NCBI RefSeq assembly: GCF_013359755.1
Contig: NZ_JABMCJ010000093.1
Coordinates: 310,001 to 374,000, forward strand
DNA from: Tardiphaga robiniae
Lineage (GTDB): Bacteria; Pseudomonadota; Alphaproteobacteria; Rhizobiales; Xanthobacteraceae
Length of the DNA stretch: 64,000 nucleotides
Direction of reading: 5' to 3'
The notes below the pieces were generated by a model. The model did no database searches, had not been told where the DNA came from, and was given only the letters and a program-made list of their open reading frames with translations. The position numbers and the translations under genes were made by a program. Shown in pieces: positions 17,087 through 25,418 of the stretch; the first letter of the stretch is position 1, and every line of letters starts with the position of its first letter.

Positions 17087-19036
17087 ATGCGATTAGCATC
17101 TTTTCGAGTGCGGGAGTTTCAGAGCGTTCGGGACTCTGGAGACGTCAAGGTCGGGGATATCACCTGTCTGGTCGGCAAAAACGAGGCCGGCAAAAGTGCG
17201 CTGCTGAAGGCCCTTTATCGCGTGAATCCCGTCGTGCCTGAAGAAGGCGGCTTTGATGTAACAATCGATTATCCCCGCATGTCAGTCGAGGACTATCGCC
17301 ACGATGTTGAGACTAAGAAACGAGGCATCGCGAACCCCATCGCAACTCAGTACGAACTCACTGACGACGAGGTCGAAGCCATCGAGAGCGAATTCGGCAA
17401 ATGTCTGAAAAATCGCTTCGTCATGATCTATAAGTACTATGACAATTCTCGCACCTTCAATATGAGTGTCGACGAAGTCGCTGGCCTGACAGCGCTCATC
17501 AAAAAAGCTGACATCCCAGAACCGCTTCGCGGGAATCTTCTCGCAAGCACCGTCACAGCGGACGGAGTTCTCGCGAAGCTAACGGCGGCCGAAGCCACCA
17601 CTGAAACCGATCGGCTCAAAACCCTCTTCACAGCTATCAGCAAAACAAGCGTGAAGAAGTATATTTACGATGAATACGTGCACGAAGCCGAGCCCTCGTA
17701 TCTTTATTTCGACGAATATTATCAAATGACCGGCCACGAAAATATTGAGGCCCTCGTCCAGCGCTCAGAAGCAAAGGCTCTCAAGTCTTCGGATCATCCA
17801 ATGCTGGGGCTCATCCGGCTTGCCAGGCTGAAGCTTCCGGACTTGCTTAATCCACAGAGCACCATCGACCTGAAGGGAAAGCTTGAAGGTGCAAGCAATC
17901 ACTTAACCAGGCAGGTGCTGAAATACTGGTCGCAAAATAAGCATCTCAAAATGACATTTGACGTTCGACCGGGCCTGGCACGCGACCCCGAAGGCATGAG
18001 GACAGGAACGAACATCTGGGGCGGCGTATTCGACAGCCGCCATGCGGTGACCACAGAGTTGGGAAGTCGATCGAGAGGCTTTGTGTGGTTTTTCTCGTTC
18101 CTAGCGTGGTACTCGGATGTAAAGCGCGACAATAAGCCGGTAATTCTACTGCTCGATGAACCTGGCCTGACGCTGCATGCAAAAGCTCAAGACGACCTAC
18201 TTCGTTACTTCGAGACGGAGTTGAAGGGCGAGCACCAGTTAATCTATTCGACGCATTCACCCTTTATGATTGATGCGAAGCACTTCGATCGTGTGCGCAT
18301 TGTCCAAGACGCAAGCATCGACGGCTCTGAAGACATCGGTGGCACGGAAGTACTCAAGGACGTTTACGCCGCGAGTGAAGACAGTTTATTTCCGTTGCAG
18401 GCAGCTCTCGGATACGAGATGCATCAAAGCCTATTTGTTGGCCCTTACTCGCTGATTGTTGAAGGGGCCGCCGATCTGCTGTTCATTCAAACTATGTCAG
18501 CCCTACTCGGCGCGGACGGGCGGACATCCTTGGACGAGCGTTGGACCGTCACTCCAGTCGGGGGCGCGTCAAAAATACCGACTTTCGTCGCGCTCCTCGG
18601 ATCTCAGAAAGGCATGACCATAGCAACTTTGATCGACAGTCAGACGTCCGATCAGGAGGCTATTGAAGCTCTGTACAAAGAGAAGCTTCTGAAAAAGGCC
18701 AACGTGATAACCTTCGCAGACATCTTGGACGCAAAGGAAGCTGACGTCGAGGACATGTTTGGACAAGCATTTTACCTGCAGATCGTGAATGCTGAGTTCA
18801 AGGGGCAGCTGTCCGGTCAAATCAAGGCAGCAGCGATAAAGTCTAAACACCCTCGTTTAACAAAGCGCCTAGACGAATATTTTGCCGAGCACCCATTGAA
18901 GCAAGGCTCCTTTGGACACTTTCGACCGGCCCGCTATTTCAGCGAAAACGCAGCCAGTTTGAAGAAAGACATACCGGCCACCGCGTTCGATAGCTTCGAA
19001 AAAGCATTTAAGAAGCTGAACAAGCTGCTCGATTGA
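17087..19036 (+). CDS. OLD-family ATP-dependent endonuclease (AAA ATPase plus TOPRIM)
   Basis: This 649-aa protein starts MRLASFRVREFQSVRDSG, the usual SMC/RecF-like ATPase opening. Walker A is GKNEAGKS (residues 30-37), Walker B VILLLDEPG, and the following YSTHSPFMID is typical of OLD proteins. The C-terminal third is TOPRIM-like: LIVEGAADLLFIQTMS with the first acidic residue, TPVGGASKIPTFVALL, and IATLIDSQ in place of a DxD. The start has a GGGGCGG ribosome-binding site; upstream in-frame codons are rejected. OLD nucleases act in phage defence, alone (P2 Old) or with partners such as the GajB helicase of Gabija. No helicase gene adjoins it here, and neither small neighbour is a known partner. 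Confidence 0.88.
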   Translation: MRLASFRVREFQSVRDSGDVKVGDITCLVGKNEAGKSALLKALYRVNPVVPEEGGFDVTIDYPRMSVEDYRHDVETKKRGIANPIATQYELTDDEVEAIESEFGKCLKNRFVMIYKYYDNSRTFNMSVDEVAGLTALIKKADIPEPLRGNLLASTVTADGVLAKLTAAEATTETDRLKTLFTAISKTSVKKYIYDEYVHEAEPSYLYFDEYYQMTGHENIEALVQRSEAKALKSSDHPMLGLIRLARLKLPDLLNPQSTIDLKGKLEGASNHLTRQVLKYWSQNKHLKMTFDVRPGLARDPEGMRTGTNIWGGVFDSRHAVTTELGSRSRGFVWFFSFLAWYSDVKRDNKPVILLLDEPGLTLHAKAQDDLLRYFETELKGEHQLIYSTHSPFMIDAKHFDRVRIVQDASIDGSEDIGGTEVLKDVYAASEDSLFPLQAALGYEMHQSLFVGPYSLIVEGAADLLFIQTMSALLGADGRTSLDERWTVTPVGGASKIPTFVALLGSQKGMTIATLIDSQTSDQEAIEALYKEKLLKKANVITFADILDAKEADVEDMFGQAFYLQIVNAEFKGQLSGQIKAAAIKSKHPRLTKRLDEYFAEHPLKQGSFGHFRPARYFSENAASLKKDIPATAFDSFEKAFKKLNKLLD

Positions 19037-19057
19037 TTGATCGTGCAATCATAGCCG

Positions 19058-19129
19058 ATAGCGGGCGCAACCACCGCGATTCCCGCTGGCCTGCCATCCA
19101 TGCGATCATACACCCTGGTCACGAATCAA
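19058..19129 (+). repeat. Leader repeat copy A, upstream of a 65-aa gene
   Basis: This segment opens with ATAGCGGGCGCAACC and closes with GCGATCATACACCCTGGTCACGAATCAA-type sequence (shared blocks TGCGATCAT, CACCCTG and TCACGAATCAA). It is a diverged copy of 20331-20404; both lie about 20 bases ahead of small genes. Confidence 0.75.
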
Positions 19130-19147
19130 ATCGGAAGGGAAACTCTG

Positions 19148-19345
19148 ATGTCACACCTAGTAGATAATCGGCTGGTAGCAGCAACATTAGCCGCTCCAGT
19201 AATTGCGAAACTAGAGCTCGGCGCCGCACTCGAGAATGAAGCGGTCAGAATTTATAATGAAATACTGAAACGGTTGGATGAACAATCTGCGAAGGCAGCA
19301 GCCGATGGCATTGATAGCTACCTTTCAGGATCGATCATGAGGTAG
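19148..19345 (+). CDS. Small hypothetical protein, 65 aa
   Basis: A GGAAGGG ribosome-binding site precedes the ATG. The product is mostly helical (LAAPVIAKLELGAALENEAV, then RIYNEILKRLDEQSAKAAAD). No motif is recognised. It follows the OLD nuclease by 111 bp, with leader repeat copy A between, so it may be expressed separately from that gene. A partner role for the nuclease is possible but unsupported beyond proximity. Confidence 0.6.
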   Translation: MSHLVDNRLVAATLAAPVIAKLELGAALENEAVRIYNEILKRLDEQSAKAAADGIDSYLSGSIMR

Positions 19346-19573
19346 GCCGTGCCAGCGAGGCACTCCGTCACGGGCCGTTCTGGGTCACCAACTGTTTCTG
19401 TGTCCGGCGCTGCCGCTGAGGCACCACCGGCGCGACGTCTGCCAGACCGTTCGGGCCGTCTCCCGCGGGCCGTCGTCTCGGCGTTCTTGTTTGTTCCAAT
19501 TATGTAATACCCCGTAACTTCTATTAATCAGCGCAAAACTGCATCGCTGGACCGCAGTTCAGGACTTTTGTTC

Positions 19574-20245
19574 ATGCCTACAAACGAACTGATTGGATCA
19601 GCCGTTGTTGCAGCCTTTGTTTCCGGCGTCGTTTCCATCGCGGGTGCGCTAATATCGAACCGCACATCTGCGAGTATCAATCGAGAGAAGATCGCGGCGG
19701 ATGGCGAGCTTGCTGATCGCCGCTTTCGGTACGACCGGGAGATGCACGATTACAAGCGCCGAACCGAGCTCGGCGAAGACGTCTTGGCGAGCTTCTATGA
19801 GTTTCGGGACATTATGCGCTCGGTGCGTAACCCCGGATCTTCTGGCAATGAAGGCGATACCAGAGAACGAGCGCCGGGAGAGTCTCCAGATCTCGCACGC
19901 AGCAGGGATTTGTACTTCATTCCGTTCGAGCGACTAAATAAAAACGCACAGTTCCTTGGAGCCCTCTTCAGTAAACGCTATCGTGCGCGAGCGCTGTTCG
20001 GTGAAAATATAGAGAAAGCGTTCTCGCAATCCCATCAAGCGATGGTGTGGGTTCGTGTCTCCGCAAGCATGCTAATGCGAACGGCTGGCCATCCTCCAAA
20101 TTTTGAACAACAAAACCGCTGGGAAGGCGACATCTGGGAGGGCTTTGCGGAGCAGGATCGCGTTGCTCTTGCAATCGACCAAGCGATTGGCCTAGCCGAA
20201 TCCGCCATTGAGCCTTCACTCTCGCGTCAGCCTTCCGGCGAATAG
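19574..20245 (+). CDS. Membrane-anchored coiled-coil protein, 223 aa
   Basis: The N-terminus has one membrane segment (LIGSAVVAAFVSGVVSIAGA) followed by a charged, likely coiled-coil stretch (SINREKIAADGELADRRFRY, then DREMHDYKRRTELGEDVL). The rest is cytoplasmic, helical, with no recognised catalytic motif. The ATG at 19574 is preferred to an upstream TTG. Similar one-TM proteins occur as hypotheticals in rhizobial genomes. It lies between the two leader repeats in the cargo region, so an effector-like role is conceivable but is inference only. Confidence 0.7.
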   Translation: MPTNELIGSAVVAAFVSGVVSIAGALISNRTSASINREKIAADGELADRRFRYDREMHDYKRRTELGEDVLASFYEFRDIMRSVRNPGSSGNEGDTRERAPGESPDLARSRDLYFIPFERLNKNAQFLGALFSKRYRARALFGENIEKAFSQSHQAMVWVRVSASMLMRTAGHPPNFEQQNRWEGDIWEGFAEQDRVALAIDQAIGLAESAIEPSLSRQPSGE

Positions 20246-20330
20246 TGCTGCGCTAAGGCCGCGCCGCCATGACGCAATCCGGCTCTATCGAAGACCCGGT
20301 CCGACTGATCCACATTCGCGTAGTCTGTGA

Positions 20331-20404
20331 ATAGCGGGCGCAACCGGTCCGCGGCTCCCGCCAGCCGCCTACCCGTGCGATCATGCACCCTGATCACGAA
20401 TCAA
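20331..20404 (+). repeat. Leader repeat copy B, upstream of a 68-aa gene
   Basis: A 74-base diverged copy of 19058-19129. Identical blocks include ATAGCGGGCGCAACC, GTGCGATCAT/ATGCGATCAT, and TCACGAATCAA. It ends 20 bases before the start codon of the 68-aa gene, the same arrangement as copy A (18 bases). Confidence 0.75.
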
Positions 20405-20424
20405 GCTGCTTCAACGGAGCGAAT

Positions 20425-20631
20425 ATGAGCGACGCGAACGCGATGGTGAAAAGCCTGGAGATACTTGATAGATCCGCCAAAGAGCTCTCAGGCCTCGGCT
20501 TCAACAATGTGACCGTCAGCGAGATGTTTTTTGCCTACGGCATCCGCATCGGGGTGCTCGTCGAGGGCGCAGCCGTGTTCGGCGCCGCCCGCGCCGTGAT
20601 CGACAGCATGGAGAAGCAAAGCCGTGGTTGA
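20425..20631 (+). CDS. Small hypothetical protein, 68 aa, coupled to the cyclase-like gene
   Basis: The ATG at 20425 follows a GGAGCG ribosome-binding site. The product has an N-terminal amphipathic helix (MVKSLEILDRSAKELSGLGF) and a hydrophobic C-terminal half (IRIGVLVEGAAVFGAARAVI) that is too weak to call a membrane span. Its last 8 bases overlap the next gene's GTG start, suggesting translational coupling. No family is recognised. Confidence 0.65.
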   Translation: MSDANAMVKSLEILDRSAKELSGLGFNNVTVSEMFFAYGIRIGVLVEGAAVFGAARAVIDSMEKQSRG

Positions 20632-21394
20632 CGACGCTAATTCTGGCGCGATCTACACTGAACGCTATGTGGCGTTCATCGATATCCTAGGGTTCAGTGA
20701 CGTCGTTCGGCAGTCGACGTTTTTTCCATGGCGCGTAGCCAGTCTGATCTCGATCCTCGAGCAGATGGCGGATCCTCAGCAATACCTTCTTGATGGGCTA
20801 CTGCTCGAAGCGGACAGCTTCAAAGCCCAATCATTCTCCGACTGCATCGTAATGTCAGAAAACGCCAGCCCAGGTGGTTTGCTTCACTTGTTAGGCGCAT
20901 TGACGGTCACAAGCGTCAAGCTCTTGGCGAAAGGCATATTCACTCGTGGCGGAATCGCGAAGGGGCTCTTGCACCACACCGATAAAGTGGTTTTTGGCCC
21001 CGCAATGATCGAGGCCTACAGGCTAGAATCCACAACGGCAAAGTACCCGCGTATCCTTGTCGATAAGGCTACGCATGTTGACTACAAATCTCCGACGTAC
21101 ACGCACGCTGGTGCCAACTATTCAGAACTTCCTGCATTCCGCTTCGACAACGACGGCCCACCTTTTCTGGATATTCTAGCGCCGCTACGACTTCCGACAG
21201 CCGATGGTTTTGAAGAGGACATTCCGCTAATTCGGGAAGAGATACAGCGCTCACTTGACGAGGCTATTTACGAACCAAAGCACTTCGAAAAAGTGAGATG
21301 GCTCGCTATTTACTGGAACGAGCTTGCGCTTTCCATCGGCGCGCGGACGGTCGATTTTCCACAGCTCGATCATTTGAATCCGAAAAAGACGTAG
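20624..21394 (+). CDS. Class III nucleotide cyclase-like protein
   Basis: This 256-aa protein carries the outline of a class III cyclase domain. YVAFIDILGFSDVV (residues 15-28, metal Asp20) matches the FxDixGFt motif; FSDCIVMSE (Asp73) sits where the second metal aspartate belongs; FTRGGIAKG followed by VVFGPAMIEAYRLE and YPRILVD (107-147) matches the RxGi-x-G and NxAaRLe region, although the usual Asn is replaced. Activity and nucleotide choice cannot be read from sequence. Known Pycsar systems pair a cyclase of this fold with a membrane or NADase effector; no cNMP-binding effector is seen next to it. The start is GTG, overlapping the 68-aa gene by 8 bases. Confidence 0.65.
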   Translation: MVDDANSGAIYTERYVAFIDILGFSDVVRQSTFFPWRVASLISILEQMADPQQYLLDGLLLEADSFKAQSFSDCIVMSENASPGGLLHLLGALTVTSVKLLAKGIFTRGGIAKGLLHHTDKVVFGPAMIEAYRLESTTAKYPRILVDKATHVDYKSPTYTHAGANYSELPAFRFDNDGPPFLDILAPLRLPTADGFEEDIPLIREEIQRSLDEAIYEPKHFEKVRWLAIYWNELALSIGARTVDFPQLDHLNPKKT

Positions 21395-21434
21395 TGTGCT
21401 TCTTCGCTAGGGCAGCACCACCACCACGACGCAT

Positions 21435-22106
21435 TTAAGCCGACGCCTTGCCGCCGACCCGGTCCGCCCACCTGTGAATCACCCGAGAGCTGACCGAGCC
21501 CGCTGTCACGGTGGTAAGCTGCGCGAAGCCGCCAACCGCACAGAACTCGCCGTCGATGCCTTTATTGGCGATCAGGTGAGCACGCTGCAGCTGCAGAATT
21601 CGAAGCCCATGGACTGCAGGATTGATCGCATCGGCGTCGCCATCTAACGGCAACGACGCCACGATCTTCTCGTGGAGCCCGAGCTCATTAGGCAGACACG
21701 TGACGCCTGCAAGCGTAACGACGCGCCATGCGCACCCGTATCGATCATGGCTCGCGACCATGTAGGAGCACGGCCCAGTCGATTCCGAAATGCCGGCGAC
21801 GAGGACCTCGAAGTCAGCGCTGGCCCGGCAGTCCTCGAACACCGGGGCATAATTGTGCGCGCCGGCCTGAAGCAGCTCGACGATGACGGATCTCAGTTCG
21901 TCGAAGGACGCCGCACCGTTGCCGATGAGCTCGGCAAAAATCGGCCTCATGCCGGCGGGACCGCGCATCGCGACCGCGCAGTCGAGATGTGGCATCGGCA
22001 CCGCCTTCGGCCCGATCATCATAATCTCGCCGTCCGGGTGGTACGCCAGCGCATCCGTCAAGAGATGCACGGAGTTCGACTGGAGTATCACATTCATTGC
22101 GGACAT
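21435..22106 (-). CDS. Phage-module protein, possible Ntn-hydrolase-like
   Basis: The 223-aa protein begins MSAMNVILQSNSVHLLTDALAYHPDG, a pattern I associate with proteasome-like or Ntn-fold proteins found beside phage tail genes in rhizobia. PHLDCAVAMRGPAG follows. It may be structural or tail-associated; the assignment is weak. It is the last gene of the minus-strand phage module and is overlapped in another frame by the degenerate end of the tail gene upstream. Genes on the other side point toward it. Confidence 0.5.
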   Translation of the reverse strand: MSAMNVILQSNSVHLLTDALAYHPDGEIMMIGPKAVPMPHLDCAVAMRGPAGMRPIFAELIGNGAASFDELRSVIVELLQAGAHNYAPVFEDCRASADFEVLVAGISESTGPCSYMVASHDRYGCAWRVVTLAGVTCLPNELGLHEKIVASLPLDGDADAINPAVHGLRILQLQRAHLIANKGIDGEFCAVGGFAQLTTVTAGSVSSRVIHRWADRVGGKASA

Positions 22107-22581
22107 GCGCGGTACCTTTCATTGCATTGGTAAGAAGAGAGCCTCCGAGCCCAATTGCGGCGGTACCGAGCATCCCGGGGATGCCGGCACCGAACAGCGC
22201 AGGACCAGCCCAAAGAGCGAAGGCGGAGACCGCAACGAGCGCGACCAACCCCAGAACCTGCTTGGTGCCGTTCTGGCCGCCGCCCAGCGGATACGAAACG
22301 AAGCGGACGTTGTCGTTCGCCGCTATCCGCGTGCTCGTCCAGAACCTCCGCAGAAGCGGCACGCCGTTGATCTCGAGAATGGTCGGCAGGCCCTTCTTGA
22401 ACTGCCATCCATACTTCGGATCCCGGGTTGCCCAGCCCGTCCGCCGGAGAAAATCCGTGACCGTCTCGCGACGCCGCGGCACATCGCGCGCAATTTCCTG
22501 TCCCGGCATCACAAGATGCAAAACGGGAGTGCGCTCGGCGCTCCGGCGGCGTTCTCGACGTGTGCCCTGAGTCTGTGTCAT
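21814..22581 (-). pseudogene. Truncated phage tail-tip (J-like) N-terminal fragment
   Basis: The first ~160 codons look like the N-terminus of a phage tail-tip/host-specificity protein: ILEINGVPLLRRFW, FVSYPLGGGQNGTK, then two hydrophobic segments (VLGLVALVAVSAFALWAG and IPGMLGTAAIGLGGSLLTNA). After SLLTNAMKG the frame runs on for about 97 residues of Arg-rich sequence that overlaps the real gene at 21435-22106 out of frame, which is not protein-like. The large central and C-terminal domains of J are absent. A deletion joining the tail gene to the next gene explains this; a genuinely short protein cannot be excluded. Confidence 0.55.
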
Positions 22582-22737
22582 GCCTCATCGCCCCGTGAAC
22601 TATATGTCCTGATCTCGCTCGCTGGCTTCAGCGCGCGCCCGATGAGTAGCCGGCGACCGCGCGTGGAGAGCCCGCGGTCGCCGGCCAAGCGCTGCAGCGT
22701 TCTGCTTTTGCCGCGGCGCTATTCTTGAATGTGCCCA

Positions 22738-23694
22738 TCACGATTGTTCCAGGATCGTCAGCCGGCGGAGCCGGTCTGCAGATCCGCGTTCCTGCGGTGT
22801 CATCGCCTCGAGCTCGAGTCGCCGGCGACGATATGCAATCCGATCGGAGTCGCTAATCTGTGCCGTGGCGCTCGTCGACGACGATCCGCTGAGTCCGACC
22901 GCGTCTCTTAGCGTGCCGATGCGATCGACCATGCCGGCCGCGCGAGCGGCGTCTGCCCTAAGTGTACGCCCTTTGCCAAAGTTGCTGCGCACGGTGGCTG
23001 CGCTGACGCGGCGCCCGCTTGCGACCGCGGAGATAAACCGGTCTGCCACTTTATCGACCCCATCTTGCATATGGGCTCGCGCAACAGCGCTGAGCGGCTC
23101 GAAGGAATTGGCTTCCACCTTGAATGGGCTGGCCCTGCTGACTATGAATGTGGGCTGGATGCCGGCGACGCCGAGTGCGCGGGAGACATCGGTGTGCAGG
23201 CACAGCACTCCAATGCTTCCAACTTCGCCGGATGTGGTCATTGTAATCTGAGGTGCTTGAGACGCGAGCCAGTATCCTGCGCTTGCCGCCAGGCCATCGA
23301 CAAATGCCGCCATCGGTTTGACCCTGGCCGCCGCTGCAATATCGGCACCCAGTTCGTCGCAACCAGTCGCAGCACCACCGGGAGAGTCGACATACAACAA
23401 GATTTTGGAGACAGATCGATCGGACAGCGCTTCATACAGTTTTCCGCGAATTGCGGCGTAGTTGGAGAAGCCAAAGTAATCCGACATCATCCCGCCATTT
23501 CGCATCAGCGGGCCTGTAATCCCGACGACGGCGATCCCAGCTGGAGCGCCGTTGGAATTGCGTGCCGGTGCTGCCATGCGCTCGCCCCGGGCCATCAGCG
23601 CCACCATGCCGCTGAGCCGTGTGGGCTCGATGGCCCACGCCTGCGACTCCGCGCGGAGCATCGCCCAAACGTCACCGTGATCGCGGCCGCTCAT
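22738..23694 (-). CDS. S49-family (SppA/lambda C-like) phage prohead protease
   Basis: The 318-aa protein has the ClpP-crotonase fold signs of S49 serine proteases: ILLYVDSPGGAATG (oxyanion region), FVDGLAASAGYWLASQA with the catalytic serine, GEVGSIGVLC, and PFKVEANSFEPLS supplying the candidate lysine. Length and context match single-domain phage capsid maturation proteases, which cut scaffold and capsid proteins in HK97-type assembly. Its ATG overlaps the capsid stop by ATGA (23691-23694), so in this strand the capsid gene is translated first and the protease second, the reverse of the usual phage order. Confidence 0.85.
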   Translation of the reverse strand: MSGRDHGDVWAMLRAESQAWAIEPTRLSGMVALMARGERMAAPARNSNGAPAGIAVVGITGPLMRNGGMMSDYFGFSNYAAIRGKLYEALSDRSVSKILLYVDSPGGAATGCDELGADIAAAARVKPMAAFVDGLAASAGYWLASQAPQITMTTSGEVGSIGVLCLHTDVSRALGVAGIQPTFIVSRASPFKVEANSFEPLSAVARAHMQDGVDKVADRFISAVASGRRVSAATVRSNFGKGRTLRADAARAAGMVDRIGTLRDAVGLSGSSSTSATAQISDSDRIAYRRRRLELEAMTPQERGSADRLRRLTILEQS

Positions 23695-24719
23695 GTGCGG
23701 GCACCGAGCGCAATGAACGGCGATTGGGTGACCGTTGAATTTTCGGGAGTGATCGTCTCAGCCCATGCCGGCGCGCCGTCGACGCGGTAGCGAAACTTGA
23801 ACGCCGACTCGTCGGTGAGGAACCGCACGTGGATCGAGCTCAGAAGGTTCGGTTCGCGCTCGGCAAGCAAGTATTGGGAAAAGTCGGCGAGCAAAATGTC
23901 GCCCGTGCTGCCGAGCACGGAGGTGTGTTCGCTCAGTTCGACGGGCATCTGGTGCAGAAGCCGCTCACCGTTGGGGCCGGTCTCGATCAGTGTCGGGCCG
24001 TCTTGTTCCAACGCCAGCACCTGGCCGAAGACGTCGTTACTCATGAGCCACACGGCTCGCTGATGCGAAGGACCCCAAAGCCGACTGACCATACCGCTCA
24101 GGTTTGTCGTGCTGACCGAGGCCGCGGCCTGGCCGACGTCTTTCTCGACGGTGATGAGCGAAGGCGACTTTAGCACGCCGAGCGGCAGTCCGGCGCCGGT
24201 GCCGTTAATGACCTCGCGTTCAATTTTGAAGGCGGCGGCCAGCGAGAAAAGCCGCTCGATCGTCGCTGCCAAGACCGGCGCGTCCTGCAGCAATTCGTCG
24301 GTCACATAAATCAGAGAAAGAAGTTTTCGAAGGGTGAGCTTGACCTGTTCGATTTTCAGCCCTGTTTCAGGTGCCGGCGCCGCTTCATCGGTCCAATATG
24401 TTTGAACGCCGCCGAACCGGGCAATGCCGCCGTCGGCGATTGCAGGGATCGTGATATTCTTGCCCTTGGTCGACGGGAGGCGATCGCACCGCGCCAGGAT
24501 GGATCCCGCGGCAAAAACCCGGGCCCATAGCCGCTCGATAAACTCCTCCGGAACGAGAAAGCCGCCCTGGTTTCCGAATCCTTCATTCTGTCCGAGCGCG
24601 ACGGCTTCCATGACGAGACGCGCATCGCGCAGATCGCCGCCATCAGAATCCTGACGCGCGACCGCGAGCAGGAATGCGGAAAACTCATCAAACGTCTCGG
24701 TAAGGATTTGCTTGTTCAC
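23691..24719 (-). CDS. HK97-fold major capsid protein
   Basis: The 342-aa product (GTG start, VNKQILTETF) contains EGFGNQGGFLVPEEFIERLW, GKNITIPAIAD, and EAAPAPETGLKIEQVKLTLR with LLSLIYVTDELLQDAPVLAA, the usual N-arm, spine and E-loop order of HK97 capsid subunits. A later segment, INGTGAGLPLGVLKSPSLIT, is also typical. There is no long N-terminal delta scaffold domain, so the helical protein encoded just upstream may act as scaffold. The start overlaps that gene's stop by GTGA (24716-24719). Confidence 0.9.
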   Translation of the reverse strand: MNKQILTETFDEFSAFLLAVARQDSDGGDLRDARLVMEAVALGQNEGFGNQGGFLVPEEFIERLWARVFAAGSILARCDRLPSTKGKNITIPAIADGGIARFGGVQTYWTDEAAPAPETGLKIEQVKLTLRKLLSLIYVTDELLQDAPVLAATIERLFSLAAAFKIEREVINGTGAGLPLGVLKSPSLITVEKDVGQAAASVSTTNLSGMVSRLWGPSHQRAVWLMSNDVFGQVLALEQDGPTLIETGPNGERLLHQMPVELSEHTSVLGSTGDILLADFSQYLLAEREPNLLSSIHVRFLTDESAFKFRYRVDGAPAWAETITPENSTVTQSPFIALGART

Positions 24720-25312
24720 GCGGTGACTCCAAAGTTGCGCACGCGGCGAGCCCAAACAGCGGCGATGCTGTCCCATCGGCTGAGATCCATCTGGCTCAGA
24801 TCGCGCGATATGTCCGGTAGCAACTGCGACGTCGGCTCCGGCGCCTCAGCGGCAAACTCCGCCCGAATGTTTCGCTCCGCCTCCAGTGCGAGGCTAAGCC
24901 CGTCAACGGCGGCAACGATTTTCTTCGTCGCGACCATATGCCGATCGCGGTAGGTCATCGCGATCTGCACGGATAGCGCGGTGCGTGCCACCAGGAAGGC
25001 TTCGTGCGCAGCAACGTACCTGGGCTGAAGCGCGGCGAAATCGAACTCCAGAGCTTCGATGTCGCTCGCTGCCTTTATCGGGCTGCGTTGTGACGCCGCT
25101 ATAAGACCGCTCAAACTGGCAGCCAGATCCTTTGATCGCTCGGGGATGTGGCTGAGTCCCGCAAGGCTGCGTGCCAGACGGCGCCGTTCGAGATCGCTGC
25201 GCAGTTCACGCATCTGCACGCTGATCGCGCGCCATGCTGACTCCGCGGCGGTATACTCGGCGGCCACGTCGGGCGCCGGCGGATCGGGTTTCATAGCAAG
25301 AGCGGACGTCAT
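24716..25312 (-). CDS. Helical protein upstream of capsid, possible scaffold
   Basis: This 198-aa protein is predicted almost entirely helical with heptad-like stretches (WRAISVQMRELRSDLERRRL, LEFDFAALQPRYVAAHEAFL). Position directly before the capsid gene and GTGA coupling fit a scaffolding role, but no scaffold family is recognised. The ATG chosen gives MTSALAMKPDPPAPDVAAEY; 14 codons of open frame precede it. Confidence 0.55.
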   Translation of the reverse strand: MTSALAMKPDPPAPDVAAEYTAAESAWRAISVQMRELRSDLERRRLARSLAGLSHIPERSKDLAASLSGLIAASQRSPIKAASDIEALEFDFAALQPRYVAAHEAFLVARTALSVQIAMTYRDRHMVATKKIVAAVDGLSLALEAERNIRAEFAAEAPEPTSQLLPDISRDLSQMDLSRWDSIAAVWARRVRNFGVTA

Positions 25313-25418
25313 GCGGACCTCGTTCGATCCCAGATCGGCGTCGCGACGGCGCACCTACAGGGTCAAAACGAGAGTTGAGCGATTTGCTGGGTCACTTACA
25401 GCGCGGCGGTGACCCAAG

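Noticed and set aside
17087-19345. Gabija-type GajAB system
   Set aside because: The OLD protein fits GajA in architecture, but no UvrD/GajB helicase gene lies on either side.
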